Below are positions 17,481 through 26,049 of a stretch of DNA of 64,000 nucleotides, piece by piece. The stretch lies in NCBI RefSeq assembly GCF_007989805.1, contig NZ_BJUB01000001.1, forward strand, positions 372,001 to 436,000, read 5' to 3'. Numbering within the stretch: position 1 is the stretch's first letter; each line of letters starts with the position of its first letter. The position numbers were made by a program, and so were the translations under genes. Origin of the DNA: Cellulomonas xylanilytica. GTDB lineage: Bacteria; Actinomycetota; Actinomycetes; Actinomycetales; Cellulomonadaceae. Under the pieces are notes generated by a model. It was not told where the DNA came from. It saw only the letters and a program-made list of their open reading frames with translations, and made no database searches.

Positions 17481-17510
17481 CCCGTCCGGGGTCACGGACC
17501 ACGGGTCACG
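17476..17510. terminator. palindromic bidirectional terminator spanning two convergent stop codons
   Basis: CGTGACCCGT (17476-17485) pairs perfectly with ACGGGTCACG (17501-17510). The plus-strand stop TGA (17478-17480) lies in the left arm and the minus-strand stop (17506-17508) in the mirror position of the right arm, so the two paralogous genes end inside one hairpin. There is no T-run, which is common for high-GC actinomycetes. Confidence 0.6.
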
Positions 17511-19980
17511 ACGAGCACGCCGCCAGGGAGACAGCCCGGGACTCGGCGACGGCGCCGAACCGGTCGGTCGGCTGGATCGAGGCAGCCGACACGTCGGCGA
17601 GGTCCACGCCGGCCGGCACCACGAGCGAGTAGACGCCGCGGCTCGACCCGCTCGGGAGCATCCGGTAGCCGCCGGCCGGGCCGTCGGGCACGCCGTCGAA
17701 CGTGAGGCGGACGTCGAGCGAGCCCGCGTCGGCGTCGGCGAGGGTCGCCGTCACCACCGCACGGTCCGTGCTCCCGTCACGCGCACAGGTGGGGTCGGCG
17801 GTCCACACGGGCGGGATGTTCACCCGGACGTCGACCGGCACCCGCTGGTCGCCGAGCACGAGCGTGACCGCCCCGGTGACGACCCCGTCCGACGGGGGAG
17901 CGCCCGTGACGCGCACCCCGACGGGGACGGGTGCCGCCTCGGTCGTGTGCTCGATGCCGTCGACCGTCTCGATCGGGCCTGCGACGACATCGATGCTCGC
18001 CGTGTCCGTGGCGAGCCACGGGGGGACCTCGACGGTGACCGTCGAGTCGACGAAGCAGTCGTCCGCCGTGACGGCGAAGGTCCCGGTGCCGTCGCGTCGC
18101 AGGTCGATGAACCTGCGGCCGGTCAGCGCCGGGACGCAGCGGTCCGCCACCGTGACCGGCACGGTGGCCACGTCCTCGAGCGTCCCGCTCGTCACGGCGA
18201 GGGCGATCTCATACTCGCCGGGTTCCGGGAACCGCACCGGCAGCGGTGCGCCCGCGGGGAGCTCCTGGGCGAACAGCAGACCCTTCTCCGGCAGGGTGAC
18301 GCTCCACTGCCACGTGGCGCCGCCCTCCGGCAGCCCGGACTCGACCGCGGCGATGTGGACGATCTCGCTCGTGCCCGGGGTCGTGTCGTCCACGAGGAAC
18401 TTCTCGATGTGCGGGGTCGGGACCAGCACGGTGTCCAGCGCCCGCTTGCTTGTCGCGCGGTGACCGGCGGAGTCGACGATCTCGAGCGACAGCGTGTACG
18501 ACGCCGGTGCCGTTGCCTCGAGCGTCACGTCGACGGGGCCGGGCTGGTCGGAGGTCCACACCACGGTGCCGTCGGCTGCCGTGATCGTCCACGTCCAGGT
18601 GGTCCCCACGGCGCCGCGGACGTCCGGGAGGAGGCGCACCGGCTGACCGAGCACGGCCGGGTCCGGCCGCACGCTGACCCCGTCGATCAGCGGCCCGCCC
18701 TCGACGGCGCTCGACGGTGCCGACGGCGCGGTGCGCCCGTCGCGTTCCGGGGCGACGGCGGCCCAGTCGGTCGCCCCGGTCCCGTCGGTCTGCGTCGCGT
18801 CGTCGCCCGCGGGTGAGTCGCCGAGCACGGCGACCCCCTCGTCCGTGCTCGGGTCGAACTTCTGCACCTCGGTCGGCGTCCAGGTGTCGCCCTCGAGCGA
18901 GATCACGCCGGACACCTCGGAGTCGAGGTCGTTGTAGAAGACGATCCCGTCCTTCGACGTCAGCTCGACGCGGTTGCCGGGCCCGGCCAGCTCGAGGTCG
19001 GCCACCCGCCGGCCCAGGGACGTGTCGACGACCGCCGTCCGCCCGGTGGTGCGGTCGGGCACGAAGACGTACCGACCGTCCTGCGCCAGGGGCCCGAACT
19101 CGGCGGTGCCCGGCTCCGCCAGCTCGATGGCGGTCGCGCAGTCGTCCCGGCCGACCGACGCGACCACGAACGTGCCGTCGGCCGGCACGGCCGAGTAGAC
19201 CTGGTCCGACGTCGTCGACCCGAGGATCCTGGCCGGTGAACCGTCCCACTCGCCGGCGCAGGACCACCGGCCCGTCGGCCCGTCCGGCCCCAGCCGCACG
19301 ACCCGACCCCCCGCGACGTCGACGAGGACGGCACGCCCCTGGACGAGGACGAGCTGCGCGTCGGGCAGCCCCAGCGGCTCGACCTGCTTGGTGCCGTCGA
19401 ACCACGTGAGGTCACCGGTGACCGCGTCGACGACCCAGAGCCGCCCGGCGTCGTCCACGACCGCCTGCCCGTCGCCGGGCTCCGCGGCGAGCGAGAGCTC
19501 GACAAGCACCTCGAGCGTCTCCGGGGCGGCGCGGGCCGCGGTCCGGCGTTCGGGGTCGAGCACGTAGACGGCACCGCCGCCCTCGAGCACGAGGGGCCGG
19601 CCGCCGGGGGCCGCGAGGCCGGCGGCGGCGCCGGCCGCGAAGGTCGCCCCGTCAATGCGCGCGGCCGTGCCCAGGGTGCGGTCCACGACGTACGCCGACG
19701 AGCCGCTCTGGGTCACCACCAGGTCGTCCCCGGCGAGGCTGCCGGGGGCGGGCAGCGAGACGACGATCTCCCGCGACGCGCCGTCGAGCAGCGAGACCGT
19801 GCCCTGCTCGGGCGACGCGACCCAGGCACGCCCGGCCACCTGGCGAGGCGCCTCGAGCGGGGCGTCCTCGCCGTACCGCAGCGCGAGCGCGAGCGGAGCG
19901 GCCACCACGGCGCACGCGACGAGAGCCGTGAGCGCGACCCGGGTCCGGGGGCGTCGTCGCGGTCGTGTGTCGCGCAGCAC
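17506..19980 (-). CDS. secreted propeller/Ig-like protein, paralogue of the convergent gene
   Basis: 824 residues. It starts at a GTG 3 nt after the stop of the transglutaminase gene. The N-terminus is Arg-rich with one hydrophobic segment (~14-34). Residues ~45-380 repeat the blade pattern of its neighbour (AWVASPEQGTVSLLDGASRE, LTSKDGIVFYNDLDSEVSGV). Residues ~430-650 contain Ig/PKD-like strands (TWTWTITAADG...DVTLEATAP), and the C-terminal part more beta-sandwich sequence ending in LAACSS. No PASTA domain is seen. It is the last gene of the MoxR-DUF58-transglutaminase operon, suggesting that this operon matures or monitors it at the cell surface. No catalytic motif was found. Confidence 0.75.
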   Translation of the reverse strand: MLRDTRPRRRPRTRVALTALVACAVVAAPLALALRYGEDAPLEAPRQVAGRAWVASPEQGTVSLLDGASREIVVSLPAPGSLAGDDLVVTQSGSSAYVVDRTLGTAARIDGATFAAGAAAGLAAPGGRPLVLEGGGAVYVLDPERRTAARAAPETLEVLVELSLAAEPGDGQAVVDDAGRLWVVDAVTGDLTWFDGTKQVEPLGLPDAQLVLVQGRAVLVDVAGGRVVRLGPDGPTGRWSCAGEWDGSPARILGSTTSDQVYSAVPADGTFVVASVGRDDCATAIELAEPGTAEFGPLAQDGRYVFVPDRTTGRTAVVDTSLGRRVADLELAGPGNRVELTSKDGIVFYNDLDSEVSGVISLEGDTWTPTEVQKFDPSTDEGVAVLGDSPAGDDATQTDGTGATDWAAVAPERDGRTAPSAPSSAVEGGPLIDGVSVRPDPAVLGQPVRLLPDVRGAVGTTWTWTITAADGTVVWTSDQPGPVDVTLEATAPASYTLSLEIVDSAGHRATSKRALDTVLVPTPHIEKFLVDDTTPGTSEIVHIAAVESGLPEGGATWQWSVTLPEKGLLFAQELPAGAPLPVRFPEPGEYEIALAVTSGTLEDVATVPVTVADRCVPALTGRRFIDLRRDGTGTFAVTADDCFVDSTVTVEVPPWLATDTASIDVVAGPIETVDGIEHTTEAAPVPVGVRVTGAPPSDGVVTGAVTLVLGDQRVPVDVRVNIPPVWTADPTCARDGSTDRAVVTATLADADAGSLDVRLTFDGVPDGPAGGYRMLPSGSSRGVYSLVVPAGVDLADVSAASIQPTDRFGAVAESRAVSLAACSS

Positions 19981-19983
19981 GGG

Positions 19984-22329
19984 TCAGCCCTCGTGCGATC
20001 GGCCGGCGGTCACGGGCTCGCCGACAGGTGCCTCGGTCTGCGCGGGGCGTGCGGGCGGTGCGGGGGACCGGCGTGCCCAGCGACCCTGGGGGTCGACCAG
20101 CGACCGCGGGTCCAGCGCCGCGCGCCAGCGCACCGGCAGCGGCAGGCTGTGGGCGATCGCCGTGCGCACGCTCTGCTCGAGCTCCCAGGCCTGTGCGGCG
20201 ACGACCGCGCTCGGCTCCGTGGGGGCGTAGACCACGGCGGTGTGCAGCTGGGCGAGGGTCAGCAGCTCCGGACCCACCGTCGGCTCGTCCCGCCGGCTGG
20301 CCCAGGTGGCCTGCTCGATCGCCGTCCACGTCGGTGGGGTGGGCGCACCCGTCTCGCGCAGCCGGTCACTGGTCTCGCGCCACGCCGCGGCGACCTGCTG
20401 GGCCGCGGTGCCGCGGTGCCTCCGCCGGTTCCGTCGCACCGCCTTGGCGACGAGGATCCCCGCCAGCGCGAGGAGCACCACGACGACGATCCCTGCGACC
20501 AGGTAGGCCGACCCGCGCACGACCGCGGCGAGGGTGCCGCCCGGGACCTCGGTCGCCTCGTCGAGCTGCGAGGTGTCCGGCTGCGCGGGCTGCGCGGCGC
20601 CGGCGTCCTGCGGGAGGACCGGCTCGTCGGGGTCCTGCGGTGCCTGGGCGTCGGCGAGGTTCGTGGTGTCCGTCGGGTCGAACGCGACCCAGCCGTACCC
20701 GTCGAGGAGGACCTCGGGCCAGGCGTGGACGTCCGTCGAGTGCACGGTGTACGTGTCACCGACGCGTTCGTCCTCCCGGAGCAGGTAGCCCACGGCGACG
20801 CGGCTGGGGTACTGCATCGCCCGCGCGAGGATCGCGAACGCGGAGGCGTACTGCTCCGCGTTGCCGGGCAGGGCGTCCGGGCCGACGAGCACGCGCTCGA
20901 CGGCACCGTAGGAGTGCCCGGGCAGGGCGTCCGGGTTGGTGCTCCGCTTGCGCAGGGTCTCCTCGAGGCTCGTGAGCTGAGTCCACGGTGTCACCCAGTC
21001 GGCCTGCGCGGTCCGTGCCTCGCTCGACACCCAGGTGGGCTCGTCGGGCAGGGCGAGCAGCGCGGGTGCGGCTTTCGGCGGCGCGGCCGTGTCGATGCCC
21101 GCCCGACCGGCCACCTCGGCCGTCAGGGTGTACGAGACGGCGCCGGAGAGGTTGTCGTCGGCGTCCGCGCGGACCAGGGACCCGCTGGACTCGTCGATGG
21201 CGGCGGACGTCCCGGTGAGCGTCAGGGGCCGGCCGACGACGGGCAGGTACGGGCTGCGAGCCGTGAGCACGGAGATCTCCAGCGTGACCTCCTCCGAGGC
21301 GGTCGAGGGCACCTCGGGCTGCGGGAGCTGGGTGCCCGCCAGCACGAACGTGCCCGACTGGCTCCACAGGGCACCGTCGAACGCGTCGAGGGCCGCGAGA
21401 CGGATGCGGTCCACGGGGGTGCGCGGTGTCCCGTGGACGGTCACCTGGTAGAGCGGCGTGGGGTCCCCGACCAGCTGGGGCTTGAGCTCGACGAGCGGGG
21501 AGAGGCCGACGGTGACGCTGACGTCCGGCTCGTGCGCGTCGCGCGGGTCGGCACGGTCGGAGCCGTCGGCCAGCGGCAGGACGAGCGCGCCGACCGCGGC
21601 GACGACGATGACGAGGGCCACCCCGGGCACCCCGAGCAGCACGCGACCGACGGCCGACGTGCGTCGCGCGGAGACGGCGTCCCCGCCGACCGCACGGTCG
21701 AGCTCGAGCTCGCGCTGGTGCTCCGCGGCGACGTCGCGGCTCACCACCGCGGCGGGGTCCGGCCGGTTGGCGCGCACGAGCACGAGGAGCGCCAGGCAGG
21801 CCAGCAGCGCGACGGTGAGCACGAGCTGGGTCTCCTGCCGTGAGGCCGTGACCGCGAGGGCCAGGACGAAGACGGCGAGCGGCGGCAGGCACAGGGTGAC
21901 GACCACGGACGTCCGCAGGACCAGCACGCCCACCAGGTAGGACGCGACGAGACCGGCGGTCACCGGCAGGGCGAGCACCGGTGGTGCCGGGTCGGCGGGC
22001 AGGGCCACGGTGAGCATGCGGTCCCACCCGGACAGCAGGTCCTGCCCGGCCGCCGCCGGGTCGGGTGGCCATGGCTGGAGCGCGAGCAGCGCGTAGACGT
22101 ACAGGCCCACGAGGCCGACGGGCGCGATCGTCCAGGCGGGCCAGCGCCACAGCACGCCGGCACCCGCCAGCGCCGTGCCGACGAGCACGGCGCCCAGCGT
22201 CACGGGCAGCCAGCCGGTCCCGGCGAAGTACGGGCCGAACGCCAGGCACGCGACCGCCACCGCGAGCGTGCCGAGCACCAGCTCGGCCACGATCCCGGCG
22301 GTCGCGCCCCACCGCCCCCCGTCCGTCAC
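19984..22329 (-). CDS. TgpA-like membrane transglutaminase, nucleophile Cys replaced by Ala
   Basis: 781 residues. About six transmembrane segments occupy residues ~10-235, the transglutaminase-like core is extracytoplasmic (~270-590), and another membrane segment (~600-625) leads to a cytoplasmic tail. This is the layout of TgpA/DUF3488 proteins, usually encoded beside MoxR and DUF58. The core retains VHSTDVHAWPEV (H535) and WVAFDPTD (D551), but the nucleophile motif normally read as G-x-C-E-Q-[FY]-A is GNAEQYA, with Ala at 491. The protein should therefore be unable to form the acyl-enzyme and may act as a binding or scaffold module. It starts 1 nt after the DUF58 stop, in operon order MoxR, DUF58, this gene, propeller protein. 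Confidence 0.85.
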   Translation of the reverse strand: MTDGGRWGATAGIVAELVLGTLAVAVACLAFGPYFAGTGWLPVTLGAVLVGTALAGAGVLWRWPAWTIAPVGLVGLYVYALLALQPWPPDPAAAGQDLLSGWDRMLTVALPADPAPPVLALPVTAGLVASYLVGVLVLRTSVVVTLCLPPLAVFVLALAVTASRQETQLVLTVALLACLALLVLVRANRPDPAAVVSRDVAAEHQRELELDRAVGGDAVSARRTSAVGRVLLGVPGVALVIVVAAVGALVLPLADGSDRADPRDAHEPDVSVTVGLSPLVELKPQLVGDPTPLYQVTVHGTPRTPVDRIRLAALDAFDGALWSQSGTFVLAGTQLPQPEVPSTASEEVTLEISVLTARSPYLPVVGRPLTLTGTSAAIDESSGSLVRADADDNLSGAVSYTLTAEVAGRAGIDTAAPPKAAPALLALPDEPTWVSSEARTAQADWVTPWTQLTSLEETLRKRSTNPDALPGHSYGAVERVLVGPDALPGNAEQYASAFAILARAMQYPSRVAVGYLLREDERVGDTYTVHSTDVHAWPEVLLDGYGWVAFDPTDTTNLADAQAPQDPDEPVLPQDAGAAQPAQPDTSQLDEATEVPGGTLAAVVRGSAYLVAGIVVVVLLALAGILVAKAVRRNRRRHRGTAAQQVAAAWRETSDRLRETGAPTPPTWTAIEQATWASRRDEPTVGPELLTLAQLHTAVVYAPTEPSAVVAAQAWELEQSVRTAIAHSLPLPVRWRAALDPRSLVDPQGRWARRSPAPPARPAQTEAPVGEPVTAGRSHEG

Positions 22330-22330
22330 A

Positions 22331-23473
22331 TCAGCCCCTGATCTGCGAGTTCCACGCCTCGGCGAAGTCCTCGCTCGTGGCGACGTTCACGACGAGCGCC
22401 CCCTCGAGGGGTGCCGCCCGCCGACCGAACCGCTCGCCCAGCTGCGCGACCGACACCATCTGGAACCGTCCGCGTGCCCGGGACACGGCGGCGCGCTGCT
22501 CGGGCGACGGCTGCCCGGTGACGACGCCGAGCGAGACGCCCTCCTCCCGCGGCGTGAGCCGCAGCAGGGCGGCGAGGCCCGGGTCGTCGGTGGAGGGCTC
22601 GACGCGGGCGAGCAGGTCGAGCACCTCGCTGCGGTCGCGGGTGCGGTCGACCACGACCCCGGCACCGCCCGTGGTGTGCAGCGCGAGCGGGAAGCGCCCG
22701 TCGACCGCGGCGACCGCGAGCGACGCGGCGACGCGCACCGCCTCCTCGAAGCTCTGGGCGTCGTACGGCTCCGCCGACGTGTCGAGCACGATCATCAGGC
22801 GCGGCTCCTGGGGCACGACGTTGTGGCGGACCATGAGCACGCCGGTCCGCGCGCTGGCCTTGGCGTGGATGAGCCGGTGGTCGTCGCCCGGCTCGTACTC
22901 GCGCAGGCTGTGGAACGCGATCCCTCCGCGCGGCGCGCTCGACGACGTGGGCCCCTCGGAGTCCTGCGACCGGCCGCTGGGCAACACCGCGACCGCGTGC
23001 AGCAACGGGTAGACCGTCAGCGCCCCGGTCGAGGCGTAGTCGCGGGAGATGCGCATGAGGCGCAGCGGGTCGGTGTGCCCGATCGACAGGGGGCCCACCG
23101 GGAACACCCCGCGCCGGTCGGTGGGCAGCGGGTAGGTCGAGGCGTGCGACGCGCCGGGCGCGAGGCTCGGCAGGGGCAGCGTGATCGTCCGCGACCCGAA
23201 CCGCTCGAGCGCGAGGACGGGCGGGCTGCGCCGCCCGGCGGTGTTGGTCAGCGTGACGACGCCGCGGGCGAGCTCACCCTCCTGGACACGCAGCGGCTGG
23301 ATCTCGCGGACGGCGTCCAGCGACGGCCGGTAGACCATCCACAGCGCGGAGATCGCGAGAGCCAGCACGCACGCGAGGCCGATCGCGACCAGCTCCGGGT
23401 AGTCCAGCCACCAGCCCGCAACCAGGAGCAGCACGCCCGCGACCGCGACCGCCTTGCCCGAGGTGGTGATCAC
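22331..23473 (-). CDS. DUF58 protein
   Basis: 380 residues from a GTG 3 nt after the MoxR stop. Two hydrophobic segments (~8-48) are followed by a cytoplasmic part with the DUF58 signature [23 protein letters not shown] (~residues 200-222). A von Willebrand-A-like region follows ([28 protein letters not shown]), in which a metal-site DxS can be seen. DUF58 proteins are usual partners of MoxR ATPases and TgpA-like transglutaminases. The set is thought to work as chaperone, adaptor and membrane effector, though its substrate is generally unknown. Confidence 0.88.
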   Translation of the reverse strand: MITTSGKAVAVAGVLLLVAGWWLDYPELVAIGLACVLALAISALWMVYRPSLDAVREIQPLRVQEGELARGVVTLTNTAGRRSPPVLALERFGSRTITLPLPSLAPGASHASTYPLPTDRRGVFPVGPLSIGHTDPLRLMRISRDYASTGALTVYPLLHAVAVLPSGRSQDSEGPTSSSAPRGGIAFHSLREYEPGDDHRLIHAKASARTGVLMVRHNVVPQEPRLMIVLDTSAEPYDAQSFEEAVRVAASLAVAAVDGRFPLALHTTGGAGVVVDRTRDRSEVLDLLARVEPSTDDPGLAALLRLTPREEGVSLGVVTGQPSPEQRAAVSRARGRFQMVSVAQLGERFGRRAAPLEGALVVNVATSEDFAEAWNSQIRG

Positions 23474-23476
23474 GGC

Positions 23477-24493
23477 TCACACCCCGGCTCGCACCTGGGG
23501 CACGGGGACGGAGGCCACGAGCGTCTCCAGCAGCTCGCGCGCCGTGCGGCCCTGGAGCTCGGCCTCGGGCCGCAGGATCATCCGGTGCGGCAGCACGTAC
23601 GGCAGGACGGCCTTGGCGTCGTCGGCGGTGACGAACGAGCGGCCCTGTGCGGCGGCGAACGCCTGGGCCGCCTTGGCCACGGCGATCGTCCCGCGCGGGC
23701 TGATCCCGAGCCGCAGCTCGGGCAGCGTCCGGGTGGAGGCCGTGATCGTCACGATGTAGGCCAGCACCGCGGGCGCGAGGTGCACCGAGGCGGCGATCTG
23801 GTTCATCTGCTGCAGGTCCGCGGTGCTCATGACCGCCTGGAGCTCGTCGGTGGACCGTCCCGCGGTGATGTTGGTGACCACCTGGACCTCCGAGTCGTGG
23901 TCCGGGTAGCCCAGCGTTGCGCGCATCATGAACCGGTCCAGCTCGGCCTCGGGCAGGTCGTACGTGCCGCCCTGCTCGACGGGGTTCTGCGTCGCGATGA
24001 CGATGAACGGCCGCGGCACCAGGTACGGGATCGAGTCGATGGTCACCTGGCGCTCGGCCATCACCTCGAGCAGCGCCGACTGGGTCTTGGGCGAGGCGCG
24101 GTTGATCTCGTCGCCCAGCACGATGTTCGCGAACACGGCTCCCGGGTGGAAGACGAACTCCCGCTTGCCCGAGTCGTAGACCTGCACGCCGGTCACGTCG
24201 GAGGGCAGCAGGTCGGGCGTGAACTGGATGCGGCGCATCGACCCGTCGATCGACTGCGACATCGCCTTGGCCAGGGACGTCTTGCCGGTGCCGGGGACGT
24301 CCTCGAGGAGCAGGTGCCCCTCGGCGAGCATGCAGATCAGTGCCATGCGGACGACGTCGGTCTTGCCCTTGATGAACGACTCGACGTTGGCTGCCAGCGC
24401 GTCGAACCTGTCGGCGAACCAGGCAGCCCTGCCCGCCGACGTCCCGTCCTCGACCTCACGATCCACGACATCCCCCGATACGGCCGTGTTCAC
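23477..24493 (-). CDS. MoxR family AAA+ ATPase
   Basis: Up to 338 residues. Walker A GTGKTS in LLEDVPGTGKTSLAKA, Walker B IVLGDEINRASPKTQSALLE and the family sequence ATQNPVEQGGTYDLPEAELDRFM are all present, giving a confident MoxR assignment (chaperone-like ATPase acting with VWA/DUF58 partners). The first GTG (24491-24493) lacks a ribosome site. A GTG nine codons downstream (24466) follows GGGGGATGTC and may be the true start, giving 329 residues. First gene of the minus-strand operon and divergent from the Ig-like/Hsp70 pair. Confidence 0.9.
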   Translation of the reverse strand: MNTAVSGDVVDREVEDGTSAGRAAWFADRFDALAANVESFIKGKTDVVRMALICMLAEGHLLLEDVPGTGKTSLAKAMSQSIDGSMRRIQFTPDLLPSDVTGVQVYDSGKREFVFHPGAVFANIVLGDEINRASPKTQSALLEVMAERQVTIDSIPYLVPRPFIVIATQNPVEQGGTYDLPEAELDRFMMRATLGYPDHDSEVQVVTNITAGRSTDELQAVMSTADLQQMNQIAASVHLAPAVLAYIVTITASTRTLPELRLGISPRGTIAVAKAAQAFAAAQGRSFVTADDAKAVLPYVLPHRMILRPEAELQGRTARELLETLVASVPVPQVRAGV

Positions 24494-24660
24494 ATCTGGG
24501 ACAATCCGTACGTCGATAGTAGAGACGCGACCTGCCGCAGAGATACGCCCTGGACTGCCCGATCGGGAGGCGGCATCCCCGGTACGGTCGTGTCACGAGT
24601 GGGGTGACCCGGACGTCGTCGCGTCGCCCCGAGCGCTGCCAGACCGGGAGGGGGCCCGCC

Positions 24661-26049
24661 ATGGATCCGGTGCTCGTCCTGGCCCAGGACACGCTGGCCA
24701 CGGATCCCGGGGGCCAGGTGCGCACCCGCGTGACGGTCCGCAACGTCGGCGACATCGTGGCGCAGTACCGCGTCGAGGTCCTCGGCGACGCCGCCCGGTG
24801 GTCGACGGTGGTCCCGCAGCACGTCTCGGTGCTGCCGGGGGAGTCCGAGGAGCAGACGGTCGAGATCGTGTTCCGGCCGCCGCCCGCGCCCGCGGCGCCC
24901 GTCGGGACGATCCCGTTCGGCGTCCGGTGCGTCTCGCTGGAGAACCGCGACGTCGCCGCGGTGGTCGAGGGGGACGTCGTCGTGAGCCCCGTCCAGGGCC
25001 TGGACGTGCGGTTGCGTGGCGACGGCCCGAAGGGTGCCCGCGCGGGCCGGTTCCGCGTCGAGCTGCGCAACACCGGCACCACCGACCTCACGGTGACGCT
25101 GGAGGTGGCGGACGCGGCCGAGCTGCTGCGCTTCGTGCTGGCGCCGCAGGTCGTCGAGGTGCCGGCCGGCCGGACGGTTCCCGCGTACCTCGCGGTCCAG
25201 GCGCGCAACCCCCGGCTGTTCGGCAAGCCGGTGCCGCACGCGTTCACCGTCACCTACCGGGTGAGCAGGTCCGACCGTGCGGGAGAGCTGGCCGGGACGT
25301 TCGAGCAGCGCGCCGTGGTCCGCAAGCTGTGGGTCGTGCTCGCGCTGCTGCTCGTCGTCGCCGGGGTGCTCGGCTACCTGTGGCTGCGCGGGCAGGGTGG
25401 CGCCGTCGCGCTCCGCGCGGGCACGCCACCCCCTGTGGAGGTCGAGTCGCTGGAGGCGGTGCCCGGCGGTGTCCGGGTGGTGTGGCTGCGGAGCCCGTAT
25501 GCCACGGGCTACGGCATCCAGGAGTGGGCGCAGGGCGTCACGGGCACCTCGAGCGAGGGCGTCGACGACCCGGACCAGACGTCGTTCCTGTGGGAGGGCC
25601 TGACGGAGGCCGAGCACTGCTTCCAGGTGCGCGCGGTCGCCGACGACGTGCAGGGCGCGTTCGGCGAGGAGCAGTGCGTGGCGGTCCCGCCGGCGGAGGC
25701 GACCCCGACGGCCACGCCGGAGCCGACGCCGACGAGCACCGCCGCCGGGCCCGCGGGGACACCGTTCGAGCCGCAGGGCTGGTACGTGCGGTGGGGCAAC
25801 TTCCCGCAGGACGACACCGCGAACGCCGGTGCGGCCGACGCCCTCGTGGCGGCGCTCCAGGGGGCGGGCGCCCTCGGGGTGCAGCTCAAGAGCAGCGCCG
25901 ACTCCGCGGCGTTCCTCGAGGGGCCCAACGGGGTGCCCAACACGGTCGTCTTCACCGACGGCCTGCCGGACGAGCCCACCGCGAAGGCGCAGTGCGAGAC
26001 GTTCCGCTCGGTCGCGGCGCAGTGCATCTGGCAGCAGGGCGCCTCATGA
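24661..26049 (+). CDS. single-pass membrane protein with Ig-like and FN3 domains
   Basis: 462 residues. The start ATG has GGGAGGGGG upstream. Residues ~1-200 read as two NEW3/COG1470-like immunoglobulin-type domains (ATDPGGQVRTRVTVRNVGDIVAQYRVEVLG; LRNTGTTDLTVTLEVADAAE). Residues ~220-244 are a transmembrane helix (LWVVLALLLVVAGVLGYLWL). Residues ~257-346 resemble fibronectin type III, and after a Thr/Pro linker the last ~90 residues form a compact domain with two Cys (KAQCETF...AQCIWQ). No signal peptide precedes the first domain, so the N-terminal half is probably cytoplasmic. Its stop overlaps the Hsp70 start by ATGA, implying a functional pair. The function is unknown. Confidence 0.75.
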   Translation: MDPVLVLAQDTLATDPGGQVRTRVTVRNVGDIVAQYRVEVLGDAARWSTVVPQHVSVLPGESEEQTVEIVFRPPPAPAAPVGTIPFGVRCVSLENRDVAAVVEGDVVVSPVQGLDVRLRGDGPKGARAGRFRVELRNTGTTDLTVTLEVADAAELLRFVLAPQVVEVPAGRTVPAYLAVQARNPRLFGKPVPHAFTVTYRVSRSDRAGELAGTFEQRAVVRKLWVVLALLLVVAGVLGYLWLRGQGGAVALRAGTPPPVEVESLEAVPGGVRVVWLRSPYATGYGIQEWAQGVTGTSSEGVDDPDQTSFLWEGLTEAEHCFQVRAVADDVQGAFGEEQCVAVPPAEATPTATPEPTPTSTAAGPAGTPFEPQGWYVRWGNFPQDDTANAGAADALVAALQGAGALGVQLKSSADSAAFLEGPNGVPNTVVFTDGLPDEPTAKAQCETFRSVAAQCIWQQGAS

